Notes: generated by a model not told the origin, from the letters alone. Shown: positions 54,427 through 63,422, counted from the stretch's first letter. The stretch: DNA of 64,000 bases from Erysipelotrichaceae bacterium (GCA_015059015.1 SVBG01000008.1:1-64000), one strand, 5' to 3'. A program made the numbers and translations.

Positions 54427-57099
54427 ATGTTTAAAGGATTAAAAAAATTATTTGACCCATCATATAAAGAATTAACAAGATGTGAAAAGATTGCTGATAA
54501 CGTTATTGCTCTTGCTGATACTTATAAAGCAATGAGTGAAGAAGAACTTAAAAATCAGACTAATATTTTTAAAGAACGTCTTGCAAATGGTGCATCTTTA
54601 GATGATATTATGGTTGAAGCGTTTGCTACTGCAAGAGAAGCATCTACAAGAGTACTTGGGATGACTCCTTTTAGAGTGCAAATCATTGGTGCTGCTGCAA
54701 TGCATTTTGGTAATATTGCAGAAATGAAAACAGGTGAAGGTAAAACACTTACTTCTGTTATGGTTGCATATTTAAATGCATTAACTGGTCGTGGTGTTCA
54801 CATTGTTACAGTTAATGAATACTTAGCAACACGTGATGCTACTGAAATGGGTGAAGTTCATAAATATTTAGGACTTACAGTAGGCTTAAACTTAAGAGAA
54901 TATAGTAGTGAAGAAAAACGTGCTCAATATGCATGTGATATTACTTATTCTACAAATAATGAACTTGGATTTGACTATTTAAGAGACCATATGGTAGTTT
55001 ATAAAGAAGATATGGTTCAACGTCCTGAATTATTCTTTGCTATTGTCGATGAAGTTGACTCAATCTTAGTCGATGAAGCAAGAACACCATTAATTATTTC
55101 TGGTGGTGCTAAACAAGGATATAATTTATATGAACAAGCTAATACATTCTGTAAAAGACTGACTGAAGATGTTGATTTTGAAATTGATGAAAAGTCAAAA
55201 CATGCATCTCTTACTCCTGAAGGGATTGTTAAAGCTGAAGAATATTTCCATTTAGATAACTTATATGATATTAGTAATGTAGAATTATTACATCGTATTA
55301 ATAATGCATTAAGAGCTAATTTCATTATGAAAAATCAAGTAGACTATGTTGTTCAAGATGGTCAAATTATAATTGTTGACCCATTTACTGGTCGTTTAAT
55401 GCATGGTCGTCAATGGAGTGAAGGTCTTCATCAAGCTATTGAAGCAAAAGAAGGCGTTGAAATTAAGAAAGAAACTAGAACTCTTGCTACTATTACATTC
55501 CAAAATTATTTTAGAATGTATGCTAAACTTGCTGGTATGACAGGTACTGCTAAAACTGAAGAAGAAGAATTTAGAGATATTTATAATATGTTAGTTGTAG
55601 AAATTCCTACAAATGTTCCTGTTATTAGAGTTGATGATCCTGATTTAATTTATTTTTCTGAAAAGGCTAAATATGAAGCAATTTCTGAAGAAATTAAACG
55701 TCGTCATGAACTTGGTCAACCAATTCTAGTTGGTACTATTTCAATTGAAACATCTGAATTGTTATCTTCTATTTTAAAGAGAAAAGGTATTCCTCATAAT
55801 GTTTTAAATGCTAAACAACATGCTAGAGAAGCAGATATTATTTCTCACGCAGGTGAAAAAGGTGCTGTTACTATCGCAACAAATATGGCAGGGCGTGGTA
55901 CGGATATTAAACTTGGTGAAGGTGTTCGTGAACTTGGTGGTCTTGCAGTGCTTGGTACAGAACGTCATGAATCACGTCGTATTGATAATCAGTTAAGAGG
56001 TCGTTCTGGTCGTCAAGGTGACCCAGGATATAGTAGATTCTATTTATCAACAAAAGATGAATTATTAATTCGTTTTGGTGGAGATAGACTTGAAAGAATG
56101 TTATTAATGATCACTGATAAAGATGCATCTGGTGAAATGGCTCCAATTGAATATAAACCATTCTCTGGTGTAGTTGAAAGTGCTCAAAAGAAAATTGAAG
56201 GCCAAAACTATGATAGACGTAAGAGTGTTGTTGAATATGATGAAGTTTTAAGAAAACAACGTGAAGTTATTTATGGTCAAAGAAAAGATATTTTATTCTT
56301 AGATGATATTGAACCAACAATTTATAAAATGATTGAAAATGTTGCTTATCGTGAAGTTGCAAAATATGCAGACTTAAACGATCCATCAAAAATTGATGCA
56401 ATTCGTTTTATGAAAGAGTTTGTTATTAGATATTTTGATCAAGGTTATATTATGGTTCCATGTCCAAAATGTCAAAAAGTTCAACGAGTTCATGATGGTA
56501 TTCCATCTCGTTGTACAAATCCTGAGTGTCGTTTAGAATTTACAGTAACAAGACGTAGAGATACTGATGCACAAAAAGCAATTAAAAATACTATTTCAAT
56601 TGAAGAAATTGAAGGAAAGACTTTAGTAGAGGTTCAAGAGTACATTTATAATGTATTAAAAACAAATCTTGATTCTAAAAAAGCTGATGCAGATCCTAAT
56701 AATTACAAAGAATTCTTAAAACGTAATTTATTAAGTGTTGTAGATAAACATTGGATGGATCATATTGATCAAATGAGTACACTTCGTCAAAGCGTTTCTC
56801 TTCAATCATATGGTCAAGTAAATCCACTTCGTGAATATCAAGAAATTGGTTTTGAAATGTTTAGTAAGATGATTGAATCAATTGAATCTGAAACTGTTGC
56901 ACTTATTAACTGTAGATTTATTCCTGTTACAATGGGTGAACGTGAAAGAGTTGCTAAAATTGTAGGTACATCTGGTGGATCTAGTGATGATGATGGTAAG
57001 AGAAAGCCAGTTGTTAATAAAACTAAAAAAATAGGTCCTAATGAACCTTGTCCATGTGGTTCAGGTCGTAAATATAAGCATTGTTGTGGACGTAAATAA
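54427..57099 (+). CDS. secA: preprotein translocase ATPase SecA, with an extra internal zinc ribbon
   Basis: The motor of Sec export. MKTGEGKTLTSVM (Walker A) near 102, IVDEVDSILVDEARTPLIISG near 207, TNMAGRGTDIKLGEG near 491 and HESRRIDNQLRGRSGRQGDPG define it. The C-terminal zinc motif is CPCGSGRKYKHCC. Unusual: around residues 679-702, in the helical scaffold/wing part, lies a four-cysteine stretch CPKCQ...CTNPEC, an extra zinc-ribbon insert that B. subtilis and E. coli SecA lack. At 890 residues it is slightly long for a Bacillota SecA. Confidence 0.95.
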   Translation: MFKGLKKLFDPSYKELTRCEKIADNVIALADTYKAMSEEELKNQTNIFKERLANGASLDDIMVEAFATAREASTRVLGMTPFRVQIIGAAAMHFGNIAEMKTGEGKTLTSVMVAYLNALTGRGVHIVTVNEYLATRDATEMGEVHKYLGLTVGLNLREYSSEEKRAQYACDITYSTNNELGFDYLRDHMVVYKEDMVQRPELFFAIVDEVDSILVDEARTPLIISGGAKQGYNLYEQANTFCKRLTEDVDFEIDEKSKHASLTPEGIVKAEEYFHLDNLYDISNVELLHRINNALRANFIMKNQVDYVVQDGQIIIVDPFTGRLMHGRQWSEGLHQAIEAKEGVEIKKETRTLATITFQNYFRMYAKLAGMTGTAKTEEEEFRDIYNMLVVEIPTNVPVIRVDDPDLIYFSEKAKYEAISEEIKRRHELGQPILVGTISIETSELLSSILKRKGIPHNVLNAKQHAREADIISHAGEKGAVTIATNMAGRGTDIKLGEGVRELGGLAVLGTERHESRRIDNQLRGRSGRQGDPGYSRFYLSTKDELLIRFGGDRLERMLLMITDKDASGEMAPIEYKPFSGVVESAQKKIEGQNYDRRKSVVEYDEVLRKQREVIYGQRKDILFLDDIEPTIYKMIENVAYREVAKYADLNDPSKIDAIRFMKEFVIRYFDQGYIMVPCPKCQKVQRVHDGIPSRCTNPECRLEFTVTRRRDTDAQKAIKNTISIEEIEGKTLVEVQEYIYNVLKTNLDSKKADADPNNYKEFLKRNLLSVVDKHWMDHIDQMSTLRQSVSLQSYGQVNPLREYQEIGFEMFSKMIESIESETVALINCRFIPVTMGERERVAKIVGTSGGSSDDDGKRKPVVNKTKKIGPNEPCPCGSGRKYKHCCGRK

Positions 57100-57107
57100 T
57101 AAAAATA

Positions 57108-57137
57108 AAACAAGCTTAAGGAAACTTAAGCTTGTTT
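57108..57137. terminator. 13-bp hairpin with GAAA loop between secA and prfB
   Basis: AAACAAGCTTAAG pairs perfectly with CTTAAGCTTGTTT around a GAAA tetraloop. There is no proper T tract, so it may be a weak terminator, an mRNA-stability element or a secA-prfB boundary; the secA-prfB order itself is common in Bacillota. Confidence 0.6.
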
Positions 57138-57167
57138 AAATTATACTTTAATAAAAGAGGTTTTGAT

Positions 57168-58271
57168 ATGGAAAAATTTGAAATTGTTAAAGCAAAAGAT
57201 GATTTTACTAAAAGACTAAACGCGATAAAAAAAGTAATTGACTATGATAATTTAAAGTTAAAAATTAAAGAATTAGAAGGTAAAATGCTTGCTGATGATT
57301 TCTGAAGTGATCAAGCGAATGCTTCTAAAATTATTAATGAGTGTAATGAATTAAAAGAGAATTTAAATACTTATGAAAAATTAGTTAATAATTTAGAAGA
57401 AATAGCTTTAGTTTTAGATTTTGATGATGAAGAATTATATTTATTAGTTGAAGAAAATATTAATAATTTAGAAAAAGCTTTAAAAACTTTTGAAAATGAG
57501 CTATTATTAGATGGTGAATTTGATAAGAAAAATGCTATTATTGAACTTCATCCTGGTGCTGGAGGGACAGAGAGTCAGGACTGGGCTTTGATGCTGTATC
57601 GCATGTATAAACGATATGCTGAACGTCATAATTTTAAGTTTGAATTAATTGATTATCAAGAAGGTAATGAAGCAGGTATTAAGAGTGTTACTTTTAGTAT
57701 GAATGGTCGTCATGCGTATGGAATGTTAAAAGGTGAAGGTGGAGTACATAGATTGGTTAGGATTTCTCCATTTGATTCTGCGTCACGTCGACATACATCG
57801 TTTGTTTCTTGTACTGTTATTCCAGATATTGATGAAGATATTGAAATTGACATTAAAGATGAAGATTTAAGAATTGATACTTATCGTGCAAGTGGTGCTG
57901 GTGGACAACACATTAATAAAACTGATTCCGCAGTTCGTATTACACATTTACCTACTGGTATTGTTGTTTGTTCTCAAAGTCAAAGAAGTCAAATTCAAAA
58001 CCGTGAAAAGGCTATGCAAGTATTAAAATCTAGACTTTATCAAAAAGAACATGAAACGCTTGAACAAAAGAAAAAAGAAGCTGCTGGTGAAATGATGGAA
58101 AATGGTTGGGGTAGTCAAATTAGAAGCTATATTTTACATCCGTACTCATTAGTAAAAGATCATAGAACAAATGTTGAAAGTAATCAACCACAAGTAGTAT
58201 TAGATGGTGATTTAGATGAGTTTTTAATTACTTATTTACAATGGCTAAAAAAAGGTGATGAAAATGTTTAA
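57168..58271 (+). CDS. prfB: peptide chain release factor 2 with an in-frame UGA at a conserved Trp codon
   Basis: RF2 ends translation at UAA and UGA. The full gene starts at ATG 57168 (AGAGG site 7 bp upstream). Codon 46 is TGA (57303-57305), reading MLADDF-UGA-SDQANASK; homologues have Trp there (EFWND in B. subtilis, DVWNE in E. coli). The frame continues unchanged to 58271, so no frameshift is needed. The usual +1 site (CTTTGAC near codon 25) is gone: GTAATTGACTAT stays in frame. The rest is normal: RISPFDSASRRH with the SPF specificity triplet, and GAGGQHINKTDS with the catalytic GGQ. Without readthrough, translation could restart only near 57588, removing the N-terminal domain. Options: UGA readthrough control, recoding or a base error. 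Confidence 0.88.
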
Positions 58272-59187
58272 GAAGATGAATAAAAAACTTAAAAATTTCA
58301 TTTTTATAAATATTGGAGTAATGGGACTTGCACTATCATTTAGTTTCTTTTTATCACCATTTGGTCTTGTTACCGGTGGTATAGGTGGTATTGCAATAAA
58401 CGTAATTAATATTTTAGAAAAATTTAATATTGAAATTAATTCATCTTATCATACAATAATAGAATCAGTTATTATGATGGTAATTAATATTGTATTACTT
58501 ATACTAGCTTTATTATTAATAGGAAAAGAATTTTTCTTTAAAACACTTTATTGTTCTATTGCATATCCTATTTATACATTTTTGTTTGGTGAACTTGCAA
58601 CGCTTGTTAAGTTTACTGAATTATTACCCATTAATTCATCTGATATAGGTGGAATGCTAATAATAGTCTTATTTTCAGCACTTCTTAGTGGTGTAAGTAT
58701 TGGTATTGCAATTAAATATGGTGCTTCAACTGGTGGTATTGATATAATTGAGAAAATTATGTTAAAGTATTTCAATATTCCATATTCTGTAACTTTATTT
58801 GTATGCGATGGAATTACTATTGTTGCTGCAAGTATACTATCAACTAATTTATTACCTATATGTTATGGTGCTATTTACATGTGGCTAATGGGTAAATTAA
58901 TTGATTCTGTGGTATTTGGAGGATTTAGAAGTTATAGTGTATCTATTATCACATCTAAACCAGATATAATTAAAACTTTTATTTTAGAAAATGTAAATCG
59001 TGGTTTAACTATAGTTGAAGCAGAAGGTGGTTATACTGGTAAAGATTTAAAAATGATTATTTGTGTTATGACAAGTAGTGAAGTAAGTTTAGTTAGAGGT
59101 AATATTAAAAATCTTGATGATAATGCTTTTATGTATATATCACAAACTTCAGAAGTAAGTGGGATCGGTTTTACTAAAGAAAGGTAG
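58264..59187 (+). CDS. YitT-family membrane protein
   Basis: ATG 58264 after AGGTG overlaps the prfB stop by 8 nt; two earlier starts lie within that ribosome site. Six hydrophobic spans (first 180 residues; DUF161-like, SFFLSPFGLVTGGIGGIA) and a C-terminal DUF2179 domain (SIITSKPDIIKTFILEN, GLTIVEAEGGYTGKD). Likely transporter or scaffold; substrate unknown. Confidence 0.85.
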   Translation: MFKKMNKKLKNFIFINIGVMGLALSFSFFLSPFGLVTGGIGGIAINVINILEKFNIEINSSYHTIIESVIMMVINIVLLILALLLIGKEFFFKTLYCSIAYPIYTFLFGELATLVKFTELLPINSSDIGGMLIIVLFSALLSGVSIGIAIKYGASTGGIDIIEKIMLKYFNIPYSVTLFVCDGITIVAASILSTNLLPICYGAIYMWLMGKLIDSVVFGGFRSYSVSIITSKPDIIKTFILENVNRGLTIVEAEGGYTGKDLKMIICVMTSSEVSLVRGNIKNLDDNAFMYISQTSEVSGIGFTKER

Positions 59188-59192
59188 ATATA

Positions 59193-59969
59193 GTGGAAAA
59201 AAGTGAAAAATTAGTTTGGATAAAAAAGGTTGTTGCAAAGGGTAAAAAGTATTTAGTATATATTAATGATGAAGAAGAAGCTATTACTTTTACTGAAGAT
59301 CAACTTGTTAATAATCGTATAATAAAAGGGATATCTTTTTATGAAAAAGATTGGAAAAAGATTATTAAGTCGTTAGATGAAGGATTGTTATTAGATAAAG
59401 CACTAAAGTATATTGATTATAAACCAAGAACTGAAAAAGAAGTAATTGATTATTTAGAAGAACATAACGCAACACCAACAAATATTAAAAATATTATAAA
59501 AAAATTAAAAGAGATTAATTTTATTGATGATGATAGATATGCTCGTATATTTATTGAAGAAGAAATTCGTCACGAGAAAGGTCCTAATGCGATCAAACAT
59601 GTGTTATTAACTAAAGGCATTGATGAAGATATAATTATTAAATATTTAAGTGAATATAGTGATGAACTATTATTTGATAATGCTCTTGATATGGGAAGAA
59701 AAACACTTAAAACAGTTGTTGGATTACCTGTTAGTAAACAAAAAGAATCTGTATATACAAGGCTTTATAGAATGGGATATGATTATAGTATCATAAATCA
59801 AGTCTTAAGTATGTTAGAATATTCAAGTCTTGACTTTAAAAAGTTAGAAAAAGATTATTTAAAACTTAAAGAAAAAGAAATTGATAGTAATAAAATTATT
59901 CAAAAATTGCTTGCTAAAGGATATAATTATAGTGATATTAAAAAGGTAATTAGTGATTTAGAATCATAA
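59193..59969 (+). CDS. recX: regulatory protein RecX
   Basis: GTG start, AAAGG site. 258 residues; three-helix repeats typical of RecX: LDKALKYIDYKPRTEKEVIDYL, INFIDDDRYARIFIEEEIR, and KGPNAIKHVLLTKGIDEDII, then two more degenerate repeats. RecX binds RecA filaments and limits recombination. recA is not in the window. Confidence 0.85.
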   Translation: MEKSEKLVWIKKVVAKGKKYLVYINDEEEAITFTEDQLVNNRIIKGISFYEKDWKKIIKSLDEGLLLDKALKYIDYKPRTEKEVIDYLEEHNATPTNIKNIIKKLKEINFIDDDRYARIFIEEEIRHEKGPNAIKHVLLTKGIDEDIIIKYLSEYSDELLFDNALDMGRKTLKTVVGLPVSKQKESVYTRLYRMGYDYSIINQVLSMLEYSSLDFKKLEKDYLKLKEKEIDSNKIIQKLLAKGYNYSDIKKVISDLES

Positions 59970-59982
59970 ATTACCTTTTTTT
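59941..59982 (+). terminator. terminator overlapping the recX 3' end
   Basis: AAGGTAATT and AATTACCTT arms enclose a second stem (GATT/AATC); T7 follows. The left arm lies inside the recX coding end. Confidence 0.7.
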
Positions 59983-60009
59983 CTCATATTCTTTTGTGGG
60001 AGTGATAAA

Positions 60010-60135
60010 TTGAAACCAAAAAGGAAACCACAAGGTTTAAGAGACAGTTCTTTAATAGTTAATGAAAGGAATATTGAACAAAATATTAAAAATGAAATTG
60101 CAAAAGAAATAAAACCAACGAAACCAAAAAAATAA
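60010..60135 (+). CDS. small basic protein of 41 residues
   Basis: A TTG start at 60010 follows GGGAGTG by 6 bp and opens a Lys/Pro-rich frame (KPKRKPQGLRDSS, NEIAKEIKPTKPKK) closed by TAA. The ribosome site and a proline-lysine-rich composition unlike random AT-rich DNA favour coding. No family recognised. Confidence 0.45.
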   Translation: MKPKRKPQGLRDSSLIVNERNIEQNIKNEIAKEIKPTKPKK

Positions 60136-60143
60136 ACCATATG

Positions 60144-60173
60144 TTGGTATTTTTTAATGTATTAGTGTATAAT
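60144..60173 (+). promoter_or_regulatory. promoter of the FMN-riboswitch operon
   Basis: TTGGTA (60144-60149), 18-bp spacer and TATAAT (60168-60173), just before the riboswitch. Confidence 0.65.
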
Positions 60174-60181
60174 AATAATGT

Positions 60182-60289
60182 ATCTTCAAGGCAGGGTGAA
60201 ATTCCCGACCGGTGGTGATAGTCCACAAGCTTAAATAGCATGATTTGGTGAAATTCCAAAACCGATGGTAAAGTCTAGATGAAAGAAGT
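60182..60289 (+). promoter_or_regulatory. FMN riboswitch (RFN element)
   Basis: Conserved RFN landmarks in order: TTCAAGGCAGGGTGAAATTC, CCGACCGGTGGT, AGTCCACAAGC, TTTGGTGAAATTCC, ACCGATGGT and AGTCTAGATGAAAGAAG. It binds FMN and turns off the downstream riboflavin transporter when flavin is plentiful, here via the terminator that follows. Confidence 0.96.
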
Positions 60290-60314
60290 AAAAGTATTTG
60301 CTTTTAGATTTTTT

Positions 60315-60345
60315 AGTCGCCTAAAGATATAGGTGACTTTTTTAT
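60315..60345 (+). terminator. riboswitch-controlled terminator
   Basis: AGTCGCCTA (60315-60323) pairs with TAGGTGACT (60330-60338), followed by T7. It ends just before the GGAGG of the fusion gene, so FMN likely controls by transcription termination. Confidence 0.85.
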
Positions 60346-60357
60346 ATTGGAGGACGT

Positions 60358-62076
60358 ATGAAAAATAAAAAATTAATTGATTATATTTCAAAAGTTGCAA
60401 TCTTTTCTGCACTTAGCTTTATTTTGTATTTATTTCCAAAGTTTCCACTTCCTTTTTTTCCATCCTTTTTAGAAATTCAATTTTCTAATCTTCCAGCAAT
60501 CTTAGGTGGATTTGTACTTGGACCTCTTGGTGGATGTTTAATTGTAGTAGTTAGATTTGTCTTAAAATTAGTGTTTGGCTTGTCTTCTACAGCAGGAGTT
60601 GGTGAAACTGCAGATTTATTACTTGGTATTTGTGTTGTATTATCTTCTAGTTTGATATATAAATATAATAAAAATAAACGTGGTGGAATCCTTGCGTTAA
60701 TATGTTCTGTTATAGTTTGGGTAATATCTAGTGTATTTGTTAATTACTATATTAATGTCCCTTTCTTTGTAAAAGCTTATTGTGGTGGAGATATTAATGG
60801 GCTTGTTGTGATATGTAAACCAGTAATTAAAGGAATTAATAGTGAAAACTTTTTAGAGTATTATACAAAATTTGCAGTAATTCCATTTAATTTACTTTTA
60901 TCTGTTATTGTAGGAATTATTACTTTCTTTGTGTATAAAAGAATTTCAAATATCTTTAAAAAAGATTTCTTTGCAGCTGGCAAAAAACGTATTCTAGTTA
61001 TTTGTGATTCATTTAAAGGAACACTTTCTTCAAAAGAAGTTGGAGAAATCGTAGTAAATAATGTTAATAAAAATAAGTATATTGCAGAATACTTACCAAT
61101 TAGTGATGGTGGTGAAGGATTCTTAGATGCATTATTAATGTGGAATAAAAATTTAAAAGAATATTATGTTATGAGTTGTGATGCATTTAGAAGAGTTAAT
61201 TCATCTAAATATCTATTTGATAAAGAAACTAAAACATTATATTTTGAACTTGCAGAATGTGTAGGTATTAAAGATTTATCTAAAGAAGAACTAAATCCAT
61301 ATCTTGCATCTACTTATGGGCTAGGTATTGCAATTAAAGAAGCGATTATTAAACATCATCCTTCTAAGATTATTGTAGGTATTGGTGGATCTGCATCTAA
61401 TGATGGTGGTGTAGGTATGCTTGAAGCAATGGGGGTTAAGTTCTGTGATAAAGAAGGTAATGTAATATACGGAATGTGTAATGGCAAGTTAAAAGATATT
61501 TACGCAATCGGAACTGAATCTTTTAATAAACTTATAGGTAATATTGAATTTGAAGTTTTAACAGACGTATCTAATCCATTACTTGGTGAAAAAGGTGCAA
61601 CATATGTCTTCTCACCACAAAAAGGTGCTAAAAAAGAAGATTTACCTATTTTAGAAGCTAATATGTGTAAATATAATGAGATTGTTAAAAATCACTTCAA
61701 TAATGATTTCAATATTGTACCTGGTACAGGTGCTGCAGGTGGAGTTGGATTTGCTTTTGTAGCATTTATGAACGCAAAACTTTCTCTTGGTATTGACGTT
61801 TTATTAAAGAGTTATCATTTCGATGAACTGGTAGAAAAATATGATATTGTTCTTACTGGTGAAGGAAGACTTGATGAACAAAGTTTAAATGGAAAAGTTA
61901 TTTCTGGTATTATGAGTTATAACCCTAAACAATTAGAATTTGTTGTAGGATCTTGTGCAATAGAAGATGTTGTATATACTGTTCATGCGATAGTACCTAC
62001 TGTTGCAACACTTGATGATGCTATTAATAAACCTAAAGAAAGTTTAACTAAATTAATAAAAAAAGATTTTAATTAA
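60358..62076 (+). CDS. fusion of a RibU-type riboflavin ECF transporter subunit and a glycerate kinase
   Basis: Residues 1-~200 are an ECF S component for riboflavin: five or six spans, FPKFPLPFFPSFLEIQFSNL, FVLGPLGGCLIVVVRFVLK and VPFFVKAYCG, matching RibU. Residues ~209-572 are a complete glycerate kinase of the GlxK type (glycerate + ATP to phosphoglycerate): ICDSFKGTLSSKEV, LPISDGGEGFLDAL, GIGGSASNDGGVGMLEAMG and GTGAAGGVGFAF. No stop, ATG or ribosome site lies at the junction (near 60975). Such a fusion is unusual, since the two activities are unrelated. The FMN riboswitch would thus also control glycerate kinase. The last 168 bp recur at 62991-63158. Confidence 0.9.
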   Translation: MKNKKLIDYISKVAIFSALSFILYLFPKFPLPFFPSFLEIQFSNLPAILGGFVLGPLGGCLIVVVRFVLKLVFGLSSTAGVGETADLLLGICVVLSSSLIYKYNKNKRGGILALICSVIVWVISSVFVNYYINVPFFVKAYCGGDINGLVVICKPVIKGINSENFLEYYTKFAVIPFNLLLSVIVGIITFFVYKRISNIFKKDFFAAGKKRILVICDSFKGTLSSKEVGEIVVNNVNKNKYIAEYLPISDGGEGFLDALLMWNKNLKEYYVMSCDAFRRVNSSKYLFDKETKTLYFELAECVGIKDLSKEELNPYLASTYGLGIAIKEAIIKHHPSKIIVGIGGSASNDGGVGMLEAMGVKFCDKEGNVIYGMCNGKLKDIYAIGTESFNKLIGNIEFEVLTDVSNPLLGEKGATYVFSPQKGAKKEDLPILEANMCKYNEIVKNHFNNDFNIVPGTGAAGGVGFAFVAFMNAKLSLGIDVLLKSYHFDELVEKYDIVLTGEGRLDEQSLNGKVISGIMSYNPKQLEFVVGSCAIEDVVYTVHAIVPTVATLDDAINKPKESLTKLIKKDFN

Positions 62077-62078
62077 AT
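61911..62078 (+). repeat. 168-bp direct repeat, copy A (3' end of the fusion gene)
   Basis: It is identical to 62991-63158 except at five positions, with a period of exactly 1080 bp. Three of the five changes are silent, one is Ile/Leu and one Val/Ala, so the two copies diverged while both were under coding constraint. Confidence 0.95.
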
Positions 62079-62186
62079 TAATGTATTTAAATTGTACTAT
62101 TATATTAGTACCCTAACTATTTTACTTTTAACACGAATATTAAGTTTTTACTTTTAGATAATTATCAAAGGAGGAAAGTTGTTAAA

Positions 62187-62960
62187 TTGAAAAAAATTTT
62201 AATAATTTTAATGGTTTCTTGTTCATTATTAATGTTAGAAGGTTGTTTATTATATGGAGAACGAGGGGAAATTACAGTTGGAGATTTAGTGTATAAACAT
62301 ATAAAAACAAATTCTGATGAATATTATTGTGTTGTTGGTTTAAGTGAAGAAGGAAAACAAAAAAGTGTTATTACTATTCCGAATATTGTTAATGAATTAA
62401 AAGTTAAAAAAATTGGTTTTCTTCGTTCTAAAACTCCTGTAGGATGCATTTCTAGCAATAATTTAGAAATAATTTATATAGAGAAATATTTAGAATTTGC
62501 ACACACATATTTTTTTAAAGATTGCCCTAAACTTAAAAAAATTATATGTTTAGAATTTGAAGATAAAGTAAATGAATGTTATGATTATAATCCTCAGTAT
62601 ATAATAAATAATCATAACAAAAATAATGAAGAGAGAAAACGATTGCCAGTATATGTTTTTCCATCAAAAGATTATATAGAGGATGAACAAAATATTCTTT
62701 ATAGCTATGCAAATATTATATATTATATTGATATAGAAACTGTTTACTATATTGATTTTACTGATAATGGTAAAATTGAAAACTTTCCTAAAAATCCAAT
62801 TCGAGAAGGTTATAAATTTATAGGATGGTATAAAGAAATCGAGTGTGTTAATAAATGGAATAATGAAATCGATAATTTAAATGAAATTACTTATTCTAAT
62901 GATAAGAAAACTTTAAAATTTTATATAAATAAATTGTATGCAAAATGGGAAAATATTTAA
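62187..62960 (+). CDS. lipoprotein with a C-terminal InlB_B-type repeat
   Basis: TTG start 12 bp after AAAGGAGG. Lipobox LEGC. The N-terminal half looks like one to two LRR_5-type strands (VITIPNIVNELKVKKIGF, FFKDCPKLKKIICLEF); the end has an InlB_B-like module (IDFTDNGKIENFPKNPIREG, GYKFIGWYKE, LYAKW). Probably surface-exposed adhesion or binding protein. It lies exactly between the two copies of the 168-bp repeat. Confidence 0.65.
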   Translation: MKKILIILMVSCSLLMLEGCLLYGERGEITVGDLVYKHIKTNSDEYYCVVGLSEEGKQKSVITIPNIVNELKVKKIGFLRSKTPVGCISSNNLEIIYIEKYLEFAHTYFFKDCPKLKKIICLEFEDKVNECYDYNPQYIINNHNKNNEERKRLPVYVFPSKDYIEDEQNILYSYANIIYYIDIETVYYIDFTDNGKIENFPKNPIREGYKFIGWYKEIECVNKWNNEIDNLNEITYSNDKKTLKFYINKLYAKWENI

Positions 62961-62991
62961 GAGTTAAAAAGAAAATCTAATCTTTGGTTTT

Positions 62992-63156
62992 ATGAGTTAT
63001 AACCCTAAACAATTAGAATTTGTTGTAGGATCTTGTGCATTAGAAGATGTTGCATATACAGTTCATGCAATAGTACCTACTGTTGCAACACTTGATGATG
63101 CTATTAACAAACCTAAAGAAAGTTTAACTAAATTAATAAAAAAAGATTTTAATTAA
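62992..63156 (+). pseudogene. truncated glycerate-kinase 3' end (repeat copy B)
   Basis: An intact 54-codon frame (MSYNPKQLEFVVGSCALEDV to IKKDFN) identical to the fusion's tail apart from two residues. No ribosome site and none of the catalytic part, so a gene remnant. It could be the relic of a second, complete kinase gene that once stood here. Confidence 0.8.
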
Positions 63157-63184
63157 ATATTATAATATGTTTTCTAAAACATAA

Positions 63185-63218
63185 AAAGAACAGTTCATAG
63201 GAATATGAGCTGTTCTTT
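63185..63218. terminator. hairpin between the remnant and the next lipoprotein gene
   Basis: AAAGAACAG...CTGTTCTTT with an inner TCATA/TATGA stem and GGAA loop. A runs rather than T runs follow on the plus strand, so it may work mainly as a structured spacer or minus-strand terminator. A second inverted repeat, GTAAACTTTTATGAC / GTCATAAAGGTTTAC, lies at 63253-63267 and 63347-63361. Confidence 0.5.
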
Positions 63219-63422
63219 AAAAATTAGCATTTTATTTTAAAAGTTTAGATATGTAAACTTTTATGACATTTAATATTTTAACTGAATTTTAGCATAAATT
63301 TAAGATATTTTCAACATTTTAATCTTAAAAGTGGTATTTATAAAAAGTCATAAAGGTTTACTTTTATAACCTTTTTTATTTAAAAATTTTTTTTAAAAGA
63401 AGCAGAAAGTGAGGTTGTTTAT

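Noticed and set aside
55017-55325. 102-codon minus-strand open frame in secA
   Set aside because: Antisense to highly conserved secA coding sequence; no supporting signals.
57303-57305. Selenocysteine at the prfB UGA
   Set aside because: The position is a structural Trp in homologues, no selenocysteine hairpin is evident after it, and RF2 is not a selenoprotein.
57168-57320. Ordinary +1 programmed frameshift in prfB
   Set aside because: The frame is unchanged before and after the UGA; a +1 shift at it leads to a stop within about 20 codons.
21700-62960. Full genetic code 4 (UGA = Trp)
   Set aside because: Trp is TGG throughout leuS, secA, topB and others, RF2 is present, and three island genes end in TGA. 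Only prfB has an internal UGA.
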